This document shows, piece by piece, positions 1-7,086 of a stretch of DNA of 64,000 bases. A program made the translations under genes and the position numbers. Source of the DNA: Pseudoalteromonas luteoviolacea NCIMB 1944 (GTDB lineage Bacteria; Pseudomonadota; Gammaproteobacteria; Enterobacterales; Alteromonadaceae); contig NZ_AUXS01000018.1 of NCBI RefSeq assembly GCF_001625565.1, positions 61,597-125,596 on the forward strand. Direction: 5' to 3'. The notes beneath the pieces are model-generated. The model saw nothing but the letters and a program-made list of their open reading frames with translations. It did not search any database and was not told where the DNA came from. Every line of letters starts with the position of its first letter. The stretch's first letter is position 1.

Positions 1-606
1 CCAAGGCTTCTCGACAATGAGATAGCTATTTTTAGCCACATCATGCTCAATCAATAAGCCTGTATCACCTAAGGAAAACATGCCCTCGTCCTCTGAACGC
101 ACTTCTATTAGCTGCTCTGTTCCTTGAAATTGCACTTTTGCTTGACCAAATTGTGTATTCACTTTACTTGTCGCAATCACGCACTCCAAACCGATAAAAT
201 CATTCTTAGAGGCGGTTTCTTTGCTGTCAAAAAAGCGTCTTAAAGGCCTAACTAACATGGCTGTTAACGGGATCGATACAACAAAACATCCCAGCATCAT
301 CGCGCCACCTAAAAGGTAGAACATAACTCCATCGCCAAGTGCGTATGCAAACAGTTGATGCGCATAAAAACTTGCTATCCAACTGAGCAGTACAACTAAG
401 CTAATTGATATAGTCAGAGGTACACCACCAAAGCCCATTTGCATAATGGAGTCACCACCACCATCAGCCTCTATCTCAACATCTCCTTCAAGCATATCAA
501 TGTCTGCAAATCCAAGCAGTGCGATTAACCAAAAGCCGATGACGATGAGTAACAAGGTGGTGAAAACCACTGTTGGGAAAGTAAAAATAGTATTGAGAAA
601 GTCCAT
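1..606 (-). CDS. YqiJ-like membrane protein (NfeD/OB-fold family), truncated by window edge
   Basis: The minus frame is open from an ATG at 606 to the window edge (202 codons), so the C-terminus is missing. The protein opens with a hydrophobic segment, followed by an acidic glycine-containing loop. Two more membrane segments follow (about residues 65-120) and then a soluble stretch rich in beta-type sequence with an FIGLEC motif. That layout matches YqiJ/NfeD-like proteins: membrane helices followed by an OB-fold domain that works beside a flotillin (YqiK). The gene is last in a minus-strand run after DUF2170, PspA-like and 107-aa genes, 56 bp below the last of these. I expect a flotillin gene just outside the window; that is inference. 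The family call rests on topology and context. Confidence 0.7.
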   Translation of the reverse strand, partial: MDFLNTIFTFPTVVFTTLLLIVIGFWLIALLGFADIDMLEGDVEIEADGGGDSIMQMGFGGVPLTISISLVVLLSWIASFYAHQLFAYALGDGVMFYLLGGAMMLGCFVVSIPLTAMLVRPLRRFFDSKETASKNDFIGLECVIATSKVNTQFGQAKVQFQGTEQLIEVRSEDEGMFSLGDTGLLIEHDVAKNSYLIVEKPW

Positions 607-662
607 AATATTAAATATTCCTATGCATTAAGGGCCATTCAACCGCAAGTGCGCTTTAAGGT

Positions 663-986
663 TTAACCATTAGCATCTTTTACGTGTTGAATCAGTAAAT
701 CGGCGACTTTTTGCTTTACTACACGCTTGTCAGCATCAGGGATCTCAAAACGATGTGCTAAAAGTGCAATCTCTTCATCACTTAGATTGAAACTTAACCT
801 CTGACGGGTCTTTTTTGATTTAACTTCCAATCCTAAAATGCGCCTTATCATGTCAGACGGTGTCAACTCTTCGTCAATTGCACTTTTTTTAATAAATTTT
901 TGCACTTCAGAGCTGAGGTCAAAAGCAAGTTGCGTTGCTCGAACCGCCTTCTCTTGCTTTTGCCAAGTATGTTTATTATCACTCAT
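663..986 (-). CDS. 107-aa protein of the PspA-like operon, possibly ribbon-helix-helix-like
   Basis: This small, charged, soluble protein starts 5 bp after the PspA-like stop codon, so it is clearly in the same operon. I do not recognise a named family. The two halves look alike: each begins with a short alternating hydrophobic strand (around AFDLS and LSFNLS) followed by two predicted helices. The first contains TPSDMIRRILGL, which resembles the helix pair of ribbon-helix-helix DNA-binding proteins. It could be a local regulator of the PspA module or a structural partner; the sequence alone does not decide. Confidence 0.7.
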   Translation of the reverse strand: MSDNKHTWQKQEKAVRATQLAFDLSSEVQKFIKKSAIDEELTPSDMIRRILGLEVKSKKTRQRLSFNLSDEEIALLAHRFEIPDADKRVVKQKVADLLIQHVKDANG

Positions 987-991
987 CCGTG

Positions 992-1684
992 TTACTTATT
1001 TTGTTTTGCGCGAATTCGGGCTAGGACGTCGGCACCTTTGCTAGCATCTTCCCCGATACCCGCTTCACGCATCTTGTCATGTAGAGATTTATCGTTACTT
1101 TCATCAGCGAGTTGCTGCGCAGCGTCTAACTGATCTTGCCTGTCCATTTGGCGCTGTTTTATGCGCTCCAATGACTGTTTTGCTGATGCCATTGCTGAGT
1201 CACCAGAAGTCATTGTATCGTTGACGGCCATCGTAGCTTTTTGCACACTTTCTGTTGTTTTAACCATGCTTAATTGACGCTGGTTTTCAACGATGGTTTT
1301 TTCTGCTTGTTTAATTTGCTCTTTTAACTTTGCGACATTAGCAGAAAATGTATTGAGTATTTGTTGCTGCTCTGATTTTTCTTGTTCAAGCTCGGCAATT
1401 TTTCCCGCGATTTCAAGAGCGAGTGACTCTTCATCCTTATCCAGTGCCTGTGTTGCATAGGTTTCATGCTTGGCGATATCATCTTCTAACGCTTTAATAG
1501 CACGTGAGGTTTGTATTTCTTTGGCCATCACTTCTGTTAGACTACGCTTGGCCTCACTCAAAGCATCCTGTGCATCTCTGATCTCTTGTTCAAAAATTCG
1601 AATAGCATTCGCATCTACAATACCTTCACCCACTTCATTCACACCGCCTTTTACCGCAGTAAACAACTTCTTTAAAATACTCAT
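992..1684 (-). CDS. PspA/IM30 family membrane-associated stress protein (YjfJ-like)
   Basis: The protein is almost entirely a long coiled coil of about 230 aa, typical of PspA/IM30/Vipp1 (ESCRT-III-like membrane-repair proteins). It begins MSILKKLFTAVKGGVNE, an amphipathic N-terminal helix of the type used to bind stressed inner membrane. Heptad-rich helices follow to about residue 190. I chose the ATG at 1684 because AAGGAG lies 8 nt upstream; the TTG two codons earlier has no better signal. DUF2170 lies upstream (10-nt gap) and a 107-aa gene plus a YqiJ-like gene follow, which is the YjfI-YjfJ type of neighbourhood rather than the classical pspABC operon. No PspF-type sigma-54 activator gene is in view. 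Confidence 0.9.
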   Translation of the reverse strand: MSILKKLFTAVKGGVNEVGEGIVDANAIRIFEQEIRDAQDALSEAKRSLTEVMAKEIQTSRAIKALEDDIAKHETYATQALDKDEESLALEIAGKIAELEQEKSEQQQILNTFSANVAKLKEQIKQAEKTIVENQRQLSMVKTTESVQKATMAVNDTMTSGDSAMASAKQSLERIKQRQMDRQDQLDAAQQLADESNDKSLHDKMREAGIGEDASKGADVLARIRAKQNK

Positions 1685-1699
1685 ATTCAATACTCCTTG

Positions 1700-2110
1700 T
1701 TATTCAGTCAAATAATCACTTATCGCGTCCAAAGCATCAATTGAATTGGCAGACAAGGTGACAATTTCATGGCCTAATTGTTCTAAGGTAGAGTTGGTAG
1801 AAAGCGCGCCAAAAATTGCGTATTTGTTGTCAATTTTAGCGAATGCACTAAGGGGCATGGGCACGTTCAAGCGTAATAACGTATCGTTTAGCTCTGCGTG
1901 TTTGTCAGCACTTATTTCTTGCTCTGTAAACAAGTAACAAATACACAATACTTGCTCTTCTGTACGTGTTACAAAAATAGGAAGCTCATCGTTTCCATCA
2001 ACGATTACCTGTAGGACTTCTTGTCCAACATTGTTGATAAAAAACGACTCAAAACTGGCACCTTCAGTTTCATATTGCGAGAGTTTAATAGAAAGCTCAT
2101 TTAATTCCAT
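1700..2110 (-). CDS. DUF2170 family protein (YjfI-like)
   Basis: This is a 136-aa soluble acidic protein matching the YjfI/DUF2170 pattern: a central VTRTEEQVLCICYLF strand region and a segment ending in LNVPMPLSAFAKIDNKYAIFG. It starts at an ATG with AAGGA about 9 nt upstream and is the first gene of the minus-strand PspA-like operon. DUF2170 proteins are regularly encoded beside YjfJ-type PspA paralogues, but their biochemical role is unknown. The promoter should lie in 2111-2330, where an inverted repeat is present (see 2199-2213). Confidence 0.85.
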   Translation of the reverse strand: MELNELSIKLSQYETEGASFESFFINNVGQEVLQVIVDGNDELPIFVTRTEEQVLCICYLFTEQEISADKHAELNDTLLRLNVPMPLSAFAKIDNKYAIFGALSTNSTLEQLGHEIVTLSANSIDALDAISDYLTE

Positions 2111-2198
2111 GTAACAGATTCCTTATGTCAAATTGGCATTTATTTAGCTAATAAAGCCTGTTTGTTTGTATGAGTTACGTACTTAGGTTTGCACGCTG

Positions 2199-2213
2199 TG
2201 ACATATTATGTCA
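2199..2213. promoter_or_regulatory. Palindrome TGACATA-T-TATGTCA upstream of the PspA-like operon
   Basis: Two perfect 7-bp arms flank a single base about 90 bp upstream of the DUF2170 start. On the minus strand the right arm is part of a TTGACA-like hexamer, so a protein bound here could overlap a promoter. No sigma-54 (TGGCAC-N5-TTGC) site was found in this region. The regulator is unknown; a bZIP-like or GntR/Cpx-type site cannot be told apart by eye. Confidence 0.35.
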
Positions 2214-2479
2214 ATAGCATTTTTGATAAAAACGCAAGTTTATTTGTTTATTTGGCACTCAAGTGTACCCCAAAAATCCTCTTAATCTTCAAAAAGAGAC
2301 AAGCCCACTGCTTGATAACCACCTTTAATCGGTGAGGTTATTTTTTATGTCAGCCACTTTGACAATGTTAACTTGGCTCGTGTTTACATTGACTGGCAGT
2401 AATCCAGAATTTAGAGTTGGTTGGTAAGGGTTGAGGCGGGTAAAACGTACAGCTAGGGACTAAGCAAAAATCTAAGGTT

Positions 2480-2508
2480 GCAGTTAGTCGATATAAACAA
2501 CTAACTGC
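2480..2508 (-). terminator. Hairpin downstream of the GNAT gene
   Basis: GCAGTTAGT and ACTAACTGC form a perfect 9-bp stem with an 11-nt loop, starting 11 bp past the GNAT stop codon. There is no strong U-run on either strand, so it may act as a weak terminator or RNA-stabilising hairpin. The rest of the 2111-2518 gap holds only the palindrome at 2199 and a possible weak hairpin near 2317-2340. Confidence 0.4.
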
Positions 2509-2518
2509 TCATATCGGC

Positions 2519-3103
2519 TTAATATTTTCCTAATTTTGCCAGTAGGTTATTTTTAACGGCTGGCCATTCGTGGGCGAGTATTGAATAAACAGCGGTGTCT
2601 CGAATTGAACCATCTGACATAATCTGATGACTCCTTAGTACGCCGTCTAATTTAGCACCCAGTCTTTCTATGGCGGCTCGAGAAGCCTGATTAAAAAAGT
2701 GGGTTTTAAACTCTAATGACATCGCATTGCATGTGTCAAAAAGATGAGACATCAGTAAGTATTTACATTCTGTATTAACAGCAGTTCTTCTGACCGAATT
2801 CGAGTACCAAGTATAGCCAATCGACGCCCTTCGATGGTTTTCTTTGACATCATAGAATCGAGTAGTGCCCACTATTTTATTGTCATGTTTGGTTTTGACT
2901 ACGTAGGCTATTTCGCCAAGTTCCATACCAGCTAGTGCTTTATCAACATAAGCATGCATATCTTCAGGGGAAGGTACTGACGCATACCAAAGTCGCCAAT
3001 TTTGTCCATCATTTACGGCGGCAATGAGATCTTCACAGTGTGAACGCGCAATAGGCTCTAGTAATACAACTTCACCTTCTATTGTTCCACTTGTTAGCCA
3101 CAT
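2519..3103 (-). CDS. GNAT family N-acetyltransferase (RimJ/RimL-type)
   Basis: This 194-aa protein has the RimJ/RimL layout: an N-terminal VVLLEPI strand, then IVGTTRFYDV (motif C/D), then IGYTWYSNSVRRTAVNTECKY, where the usual Q/RxxGxG/A pyrophosphate loop sits. MSLEFKTHFFNQASRAAIERLGAKLDGVLR is the motif B region (a ten-residue part is LEFKTHFFNQ). These enzymes transfer acetyl from acetyl-CoA to amino groups of proteins or small molecules. The acceptor here cannot be deduced. Length is normal for the family and the gene stands alone. Confidence 0.85.
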   Translation of the reverse strand: MWLTSGTIEGEVVLLEPIARSHCEDLIAAVNDGQNWRLWYASVPSPEDMHAYVDKALAGMELGEIAYVVKTKHDNKIVGTTRFYDVKENHRRASIGYTWYSNSVRRTAVNTECKYLLMSHLFDTCNAMSLEFKTHFFNQASRAAIERLGAKLDGVLRSHQIMSDGSIRDTAVYSILAHEWPAVKNNLLAKLGKY

Positions 3104-3178
3104 GTTTTATCTCCTTGACTCAATAAGTTAAGGAGAATTGTAAATGAATCACAAAAAATAAAAAGTGAAGATGTTTAT

Positions 3179-3925
3179 TCAGTCAATTTTTATGATTTTT
3201 CTGGCAATTTGCTTATCTTGTGATGGCGTACTAGTGTGAAAAACCTGCTCATAGCAGCTTAATTCACCCTGTTTATCCAATTCATGGCAAGTAAAATGAA
3301 TCCCAGTATTTTGATAGCTTTTTTCGCTTCGAATTGCTGACCATTGATCTTCTAACAATGAATCGAAGTGATCACCTAAAGCATCGTCTAATATCCGTTT
3401 CATGTCTAATGTTGATACGCTAACACCGGTGTCGCTCAACTCTACCTTACGAAGTTTTACTCGGTTTGAGTTTTTCTCCAGTATCCGCTCGCCTTCCTTA
3501 AGTTCGTGCTTATTTTCTAGTTCTTGTAAAAGAATGATAGAGAGATCTCTGATAATGTGTGTCTGTATTAGCTGAAACACGCTCTCTGTTGAACACCCAC
3601 CAGCTTTAGATGCGATATCCAAGATATGCAGAAGATCTTTGTCCGGTAGGCTATTTTGCGATATACACATGCCATATTGGGCATCATTTATAACCGTAAA
3701 TTCAACTTTTTCATCACCTTGAATCGGCAGTGAGGGAATTTCAATAGTAGGGTGACAACTGGCAATGAGGAATTGCTCGAAGCCCTTCATAAATGCTATT
3801 TGCAAATAACCAGGTTCTACTTGTTTGATACGTAAAATATAGTTCGCCTCAACGTCAGCTCGAAGCTTGCCGCATGACGCGTCTAGTTTATCTTTATAGT
3901 AAATACTGTATTGACCATCTTGCAT
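3179..3925 (-). CDS. Hypothetical 248-aa soluble protein
   Basis: I do not recognise this protein. It has no signal peptide or membrane segment, an N-terminal half rich in beta-type sequence and a helical middle (QTHIIRDLSIILLQELENK). Near the C-terminus FTCHELDKQGELSCYE carries two cysteines. The ATG has AGGGA about 8 nt upstream. It sits alone between the GNAT gene and a 79-aa ORF and does not look truncated. The 373-bp gap after it (3926-4298) is AT-rich and shows no recognisable element. Confidence 0.6.
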   Translation of the reverse strand: MQDGQYSIYYKDKLDASCGKLRADVEANYILRIKQVEPGYLQIAFMKGFEQFLIASCHPTIEIPSLPIQGDEKVEFTVINDAQYGMCISQNSLPDKDLLHILDIASKAGGCSTESVFQLIQTHIIRDLSIILLQELENKHELKEGERILEKNSNRVKLRKVELSDTGVSVSTLDMKRILDDALGDHFDSLLEDQWSAIRSEKSYQNTGIHFTCHELDKQGELSCYEQVFHTSTPSQDKQIARKIIKID

Positions 3926-4298
3926 CGTAATTCCCTACTCATGCAGCCGCCGTCCTCAATATTCAGCTCGATAATGATCGACAAAATTTTCCACATCAGA
4001 GCGCTGATATTGGCATTAAAGAGGCTTCACACCGATATCACAGTTGTTTAACAATTTTGAATATGATAGCTGCTGGATGTATTTTTAATTGTTATTGTTT
4101 AAGTATTAATCTAAAGCCAAATACCTAAAATGTAAATAATCAATTTACACTTTAGTATACTTAACCAGCTTCTAGACTTAGGTCGAGGAAAGGTAGCTAG
4201 TAATGTACGTCGTTATACCCTATTCCAAGCAATATAACCTCAGTCATTACCTTTTATTGGCAACAAACTCTATACACTCAAACAGCTGAATGTCTCAT

Positions 4299-4538
4299 TC
4301 AGTTTAGTAAGGCAAAGCGCATATTAAATACGCCCTCAGCGACCTCTTCTATCTCGATAGAAGCGGAATGGCGATATAAATTTAACTGGGTTAAAAGCCT
4401 CGTCCGATCTTCTACAGATGATACATCTTCATCCAAAAGCAAAGTCGCATTGATATAGTGCTTTTTTGATTCGGTATACTTACGCGCTTCAGTATCGCGT
4501 TCTTCGTATTCAATTTGTTCGATCAATTTATGGTCCAT
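4299..4538 (-). CDS. Small acidic hypothetical protein (79 aa)
   Basis: This is a soluble, charged protein with many Glu and Asp residues and no signal sequence. The second half (INATLLLDEDVSSVEDRTRL, then a short helix and NMRFALLN) looks like a compact alpha/beta fold. The ribosome-binding site is weak and I do not recognise the family. It lies next to a region of decayed minus-strand ORFs (4635-5022) and may belong to the same ageing gene cluster. Confidence 0.45.
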   Translation of the reverse strand: MDHKLIEQIEYEERDTEARKYTESKKHYINATLLLDEDVSSVEDRTRLLTQLNLYRHSASIEIEEVAEGVFNMRFALLN

Positions 4539-4634
4539 AGCACATCTTTATTGCAAGTTATTTAACGCTAATAACTATATAAAAGTCCTTGTAGCTCAAC
4601 TATTACAAAGTATTACACGTGCGAACAATTTAGT

Positions 4635-4736
4635 CTACACATCAAGCCCGGACAAATCACCTAACTGATTCATCATGGGCGAACGCTGATTTATAGTAAA
4701 CATTTTCTGGTCTTTGTCACCTTCTTCTTCATTCAC
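4635..4736 (-). pseudogene. Possible remnant of a small gene (C-terminal fragment)
   Basis: A minus-strand frame reads as plausible protein (FVNEEEGDKDQKMFTINQ, then SPMMNQLGDLSGLDV and stop). The open frame extends upstream of the GTG at 4736 to a stop near 4772 but contains no ATG. There is no ribosome-binding site. I treat it as a gene fragment or decayed ORF. It could also be chance, since only about 45 codons are open. Confidence 0.25.
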
Positions 4737-4792
4737 AAAAACTACCCTTAAGCCATTGTTTTTATGTAATTAAAAACTTTACCCTAGTACAA

Positions 4793-5022
4793 TTAACAAT
4801 ATGTACCTTCGTCGCTCGGTGTATCATCTGCATGCCCTAATAACCACAACAAAGAGTTGCCTCACCCATGAGCAACCGTTTTTCCTTGAGCATACCTGGG
4901 ATCTCTAAACAAGATCACAACAAACCCATTCTGCGCAATCACGATCTCCGCAAACCTACAAGACACAATATCACTAGACTTAAAGGCTCCTTGTAGGTCA
5001 CGCAGTGTTTTTCTATTGTTAG
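4793..5022 (-). pseudogene. Decayed small gene with an in-frame TGA and no start codon
   Basis: One minus-strand frame reads TLRDLQGAFKSSDIVSCRFA, then EIVIAQNGFVVILFRDPRYA, then QGKTVAHG, an in-frame TGA, and GNSLLWLLGHADDTPSDEGT followed by YC and a stop. Composition on both sides of the TGA is protein-like and the frame does not shift, as expected if a Trp codon became a nonsense codon. A strong AAGGAGG sits at 5026-5032 but no ATG, GTG or TTG follows at the right distance; an ATA occupies the place. The family is not recognised. Confidence 0.35.
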
Positions 5023-5163
5023 CCCCCTCCTTAATTATAATTCACATCAATAACATTCAGAGAGTCTGAGTTATAAACATAACAATATGGGACGAGTAAA
5101 GCTCGCCCAGAAAAATAAAAAAAAGCTTGCCAATACATTCTTTGAGAATAGAATACCCCACCA

Positions 5164-5181
5164 ATAGAGCACAAGCTCTAT
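5164..5181 (+). other. Leader hairpin upstream of the 104-aa secreted protein gene
   Basis: ATAGAGC and GCTCTAT form a perfect 7-bp stem with an ACAA loop, 24 bp before the ATG at 5206. It lies in the probable 5' leader, before the AAGGA ribosome-binding site. It may stabilise the mRNA, or it may be a weak terminator for read-through from upstream. Confidence 0.3.
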
Positions 5182-5205
5182 ATAACAAACTATTAAGGAT
5201 GAATA

Positions 5206-5520
5206 ATGAAAAAACTAATTACCTGTCTTATGGCATTGTGTGCATTCAACGCTTCAGCAAATAGTGAAGAGTTAAACGCTAAACTATTATCAAATAAGAT
5301 TAAAATTGTTGCTTTTGGTAAAAGTGGCTGGGATGACCGTTGGAGAGAACCAACTTGTAGCATTACAAAAACAGACAAAGATGAATATGGCCGCCCCTAC
5401 CTAACTAGCCACTATGATATGTGTAGATGCCAAAATAGCATTGAAGCAAAATATTTAGTAGAAGACACAAGAGATAACCCTAAAGACGAATTAGTGATTT
5501 GCTATATAAATAATAACTAA
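5206..5520 (+). CDS. Small secreted hypothetical protein with four cysteines in the mature part
   Basis: A clear Sec signal peptide (MKKLITCLMALCAFNASANS) is followed by about 85 mature residues. Mature cysteines occur in PTCSITK, DMCRCQN and VICYINN, which suggests disulfides in the periplasm or outside the cell. The start is supported by AAGGATG 5-9 nt upstream. I do not recognise the family. The gene is monocistronic and is followed by two hairpins (5534-5557 and 5571-5587). Confidence 0.65.
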   Translation: MKKLITCLMALCAFNASANSEELNAKLLSNKIKIVAFGKSGWDDRWREPTCSITKTDKDEYGRPYLTSHYDMCRCQNSIEAKYLVEDTRDNPKDELVICYINNN

Positions 5521-5533
5521 TTCGATGGCTGTT

Positions 5534-5557
5534 AAGGTCAGATATATCTCTGACCTT
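5534..5557 (+). terminator. Hairpin after the 104-aa protein gene
   Basis: AAGGTCAGA and TCTGACCTT form a perfect 9-bp stem with a 6-nt loop 14 bp past the stop codon. A second hairpin, GACCTC-ATAGC-GAGGTC, follows at 5571-5587. Neither has a long U-run. Nothing else was seen in 5588-5773. Confidence 0.5.
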
Positions 5558-5773
5558 ATACAAAGAAACCGACCTCATAGCGAGGTCAACGTCCTACTTA
5601 TCAAGCGCATATTGAATACAAGCAGCATCTTAGCCAGATGACTTAATCCTCACAAAAGATTCGCATCAAATACTTCGAAGCTCTGATTTTAAGAAAAGTT
5701 TAAGATTGATCGGAATTTTATATTGCAAAGTAACAAGCATAAGATAGAAAAATTACCACGCCCCCCATACTAA

Positions 5774-5788
5774 TGTTACAATGTAACG
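5774..5788. promoter_or_regulatory. Zur-like box TGTTACAATGTAACG upstream of the DsbB-like gene
   Basis: The sequence TGTTACAATGTAAC is an interrupted palindrome that resembles the gammaproteobacterial Zur consensus (core TGTTATAATATAACA). It is close to the two stronger boxes at 38514 and 38712. It lies about 38 bp upstream of the ATG at 5826, where a repressor could block transcription. The match is weaker than at the other two sites, so this assignment is tentative. Confidence 0.4.
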
Positions 5789-5825
5789 CTATTTACGACT
5801 TTCATTTTTATTTATAGGTATTTAA

Positions 5826-6236
5826 ATGGCACCTTTGCAACTAGAAACATATATCAAATACAGCAAATTTGTCGCTTTGGCAGCGATTTTGATCAGCATT
5901 GTCGCTTGGACTGTTGAACTAACTGGCGTCGTCTATGTTTGCCCTTATTGTAGAACACAACGGACTGCCATTGGTCTTTTAGGGTTACTGTTGATCCTTC
6001 CCAGTGCATCTCACTGGATCTCCAAATACGCAGCGCTTGTTATTGGTTTTTTTGGTGCGGTGGTTGCTGCAAATCAGCACTTTATGGGCTGGAAGAAAAT
6101 CTCAGCAGGTACTTTTAAATTTCATGAGCACATTGCCATGGATCCATTTATTTTATCAGGTATGGCCATGACGGGTATTATTGGTTTAGTGTTTTTACAT
6201 TTAAAACAAGTAAACCCAAACAAAGTAAATGACTAG
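5826..6236 (+). CDS. DsbB-like four-helix membrane protein with only one Cys pair
   Basis: This 136-aa protein has four hydrophobic segments (about residues 14-36, 47-62, 66-84 and 108-126). After the first helix comes VCPYCRTQRTAIGLLG, which mirrors the CxxC-ERCALFG region of DsbB, including the Arg after the cysteines and the Gly-rich second helix. DsbB passes electrons from DsbA to quinone and needs a second cysteine pair in its other periplasmic loop. Here that loop (GWKKISAGTFKFHEH) has no cysteine. It may use the single CxxC differently, for example in a metal-linked redox role. A Zur-like box lies upstream. The DsbB relation is moderate; the function is open. Confidence 0.6.
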   Translation: MAPLQLETYIKYSKFVALAAILISIVAWTVELTGVVYVCPYCRTQRTAIGLLGLLLILPSASHWISKYAALVIGFFGAVVAANQHFMGWKKISAGTFKFHEHIAMDPFILSGMAMTGIIGLVFLHLKQVNPNKVND

Positions 6237-6267
6237 CTAAGCCTCTCAATTTATTGCAATCTCTTGG

Positions 6268-6291
6268 TCAGCACACTAAATTGAGTGCTGA
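6268..6291. terminator. Hairpin between convergent genes
   Basis: TCAGCAC and GTGCTGA form a 7-bp stem with a 10-nt loop between the DsbB-like gene (plus) and the DUF1353 gene (minus). No U-run is evident. It probably serves both genes. Confidence 0.45.
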
Positions 6292-6304
6292 TCTGACTGA
6301 ATCA

Positions 6305-6757
6305 CTACAATCCATATACGCTCGGGTTCCTGCCGTCTTGTCGTATCAACTCTTCTAGCTCTTTTTTATAAGCTTGGTCTGCATCGTCGTTATGCCAATA
6401 CCACCTGCCAAATAATTCTACCGCCAAGCGCATTATTTTAGCTTTAGCGTCACCGACACCAGATTCACACAACATGGAATAAAATAGCTCATCTGCTGCT
6501 GCTCTCTCTATCTCATGGGTATGATAAAGCCAATCGTGGACTAACGCCGCTTTCATATATCTAGGATTAAACGGGGTCCCTACCATGTGATAGGCCAGAG
6601 TAGGAATACTTGCGCCATCATATTGGAAAAACTTGGGTACCCAACGAACTTTACCGTTATGCTCATAAGGAAAGTCATCTACAAGTTCATAAGCATTCTC
6701 TAATTTATTTGAATGTGTCAAGATCACTGGCTTAAGGTTGAGTGCGTCCACGATCAT
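6305..6757 (-). CDS. DUF1353 family protein
   Basis: The DUF1353 signature is clear: WVPKFFQYDGASIPTLAYHMVG, in which the key residues are YDGASIP, followed by KAALVHDWLYHTHE with the conserved HDWLY. DUF1353 proteins are small, often phage-associated, and of uncertain function. The HD-like dyad suggests a metal-binding or hydrolytic site, but no activity is established to my knowledge. I prefer the ATG at 6757 (MIVDAL); the longer frame would have to start at a TTG. No other phage genes are nearby. Confidence 0.75.
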   Translation of the reverse strand: MIVDALNLKPVILTHSNKLENAYELVDDFPYEHNGKVRWVPKFFQYDGASIPTLAYHMVGTPFNPRYMKAALVHDWLYHTHEIERAAADELFYSMLCESGVGDAKAKIMRLAVELFGRWYWHNDDADQAYKKELEELIRQDGRNPSVYGL

Positions 6758-6879
6758 TGCCCGAAAAAACAAACAGTGTAGTTATTCAAGCATGTAAATA
6801 TGTCAGTTTTGCTAGGTAAAAATAGACGTGGATGGAGAAACTTTGGGAAAGATCACTAGTAAAATGAACAGCCAACAAG

Positions 6880-6913
6880 AAAAACTATGGCAACCCCGCC
6901 TTGGAGTTGCCAT
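6880..6913 (-). terminator. Intrinsic terminator of the micropeptide unit
   Basis: On the minus strand ATGGCAAC and GTTGCCAT form a perfect 8-bp stem with an 11-nt GC-rich loop, followed by AG and five T residues. It lies 35 nt past the stop of the 29-codon ORF at 6948. The same DNA on the plus strand lacks a U-run, which fixes the orientation. Confidence 0.6.
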
Positions 6914-6947
6914 ACTGGTCAAGTTGGTTTGTCCCTTATTCTTCTTC

Positions 6948-7037
6948 TTAGTTGGGACGCCAAGCATCCTCATACTGAAGGCTACTTGATATTAAGGGCT
7001 TGTTATTATTTTTATTGCCCAGATTTTGCTGTGGCAC
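6948..7037 (-). CDS. Candidate micropeptide gene (29 aa) or small RNA
   Basis: On the minus strand a GTG at 7037 follows TTGAGG by 4 nt and opens 29 codons (reading PQQNLGNKNNNKPLISSS then LQYEDAWRPN) before TAA. A near-consensus promoter lies just upstream (7057-7086) and an intrinsic terminator lies 35 nt downstream, giving a compact transcript of about 170 nt. The peptide is hydrophilic, asparagine-rich and ends in an aromatic segment. I recognise no family. It may be a regulatory peptide, an unusual RiPP substrate or simply the body of a small RNA. A plus-strand hydrophobic ORF (6864-6989) overlaps it but lacks signals. Confidence 0.4.
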   Translation of the reverse strand: MPQQNLGNKNNNKPLISSSLQYEDAWRPN

Positions 7038-7056
7038 TAAGCCTCAACAAGGACCC

Positions 7057-7086
7057 ATATTAGGTATCCCAATCACCTAAAGTCAA
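7057..7086 (-). promoter_or_regulatory. Sigma-70 promoter of the micropeptide unit
   Basis: On the minus strand TTGACT (7086-7081) and TAATAT (7062-7057) are separated by 18 bp. Transcription should start near 7050, leaving a leader of about a dozen bases before the GTG at 7037. Confidence 0.5.

Noticed and set aside
4793..5022. Selenocysteine reading of the in-frame TGA
   Set aside because: No SECIS-like hairpin follows the TGA and the frame has no start codon; a nonsense mutation in a decaying gene is simpler.
6864..6989. Plus-strand hydrophobic 41-codon ORF
   Set aside because: It overlaps the minus-strand micropeptide unit, which has a promoter, ribosome-binding site and terminator in the right order, whereas this frame has none.
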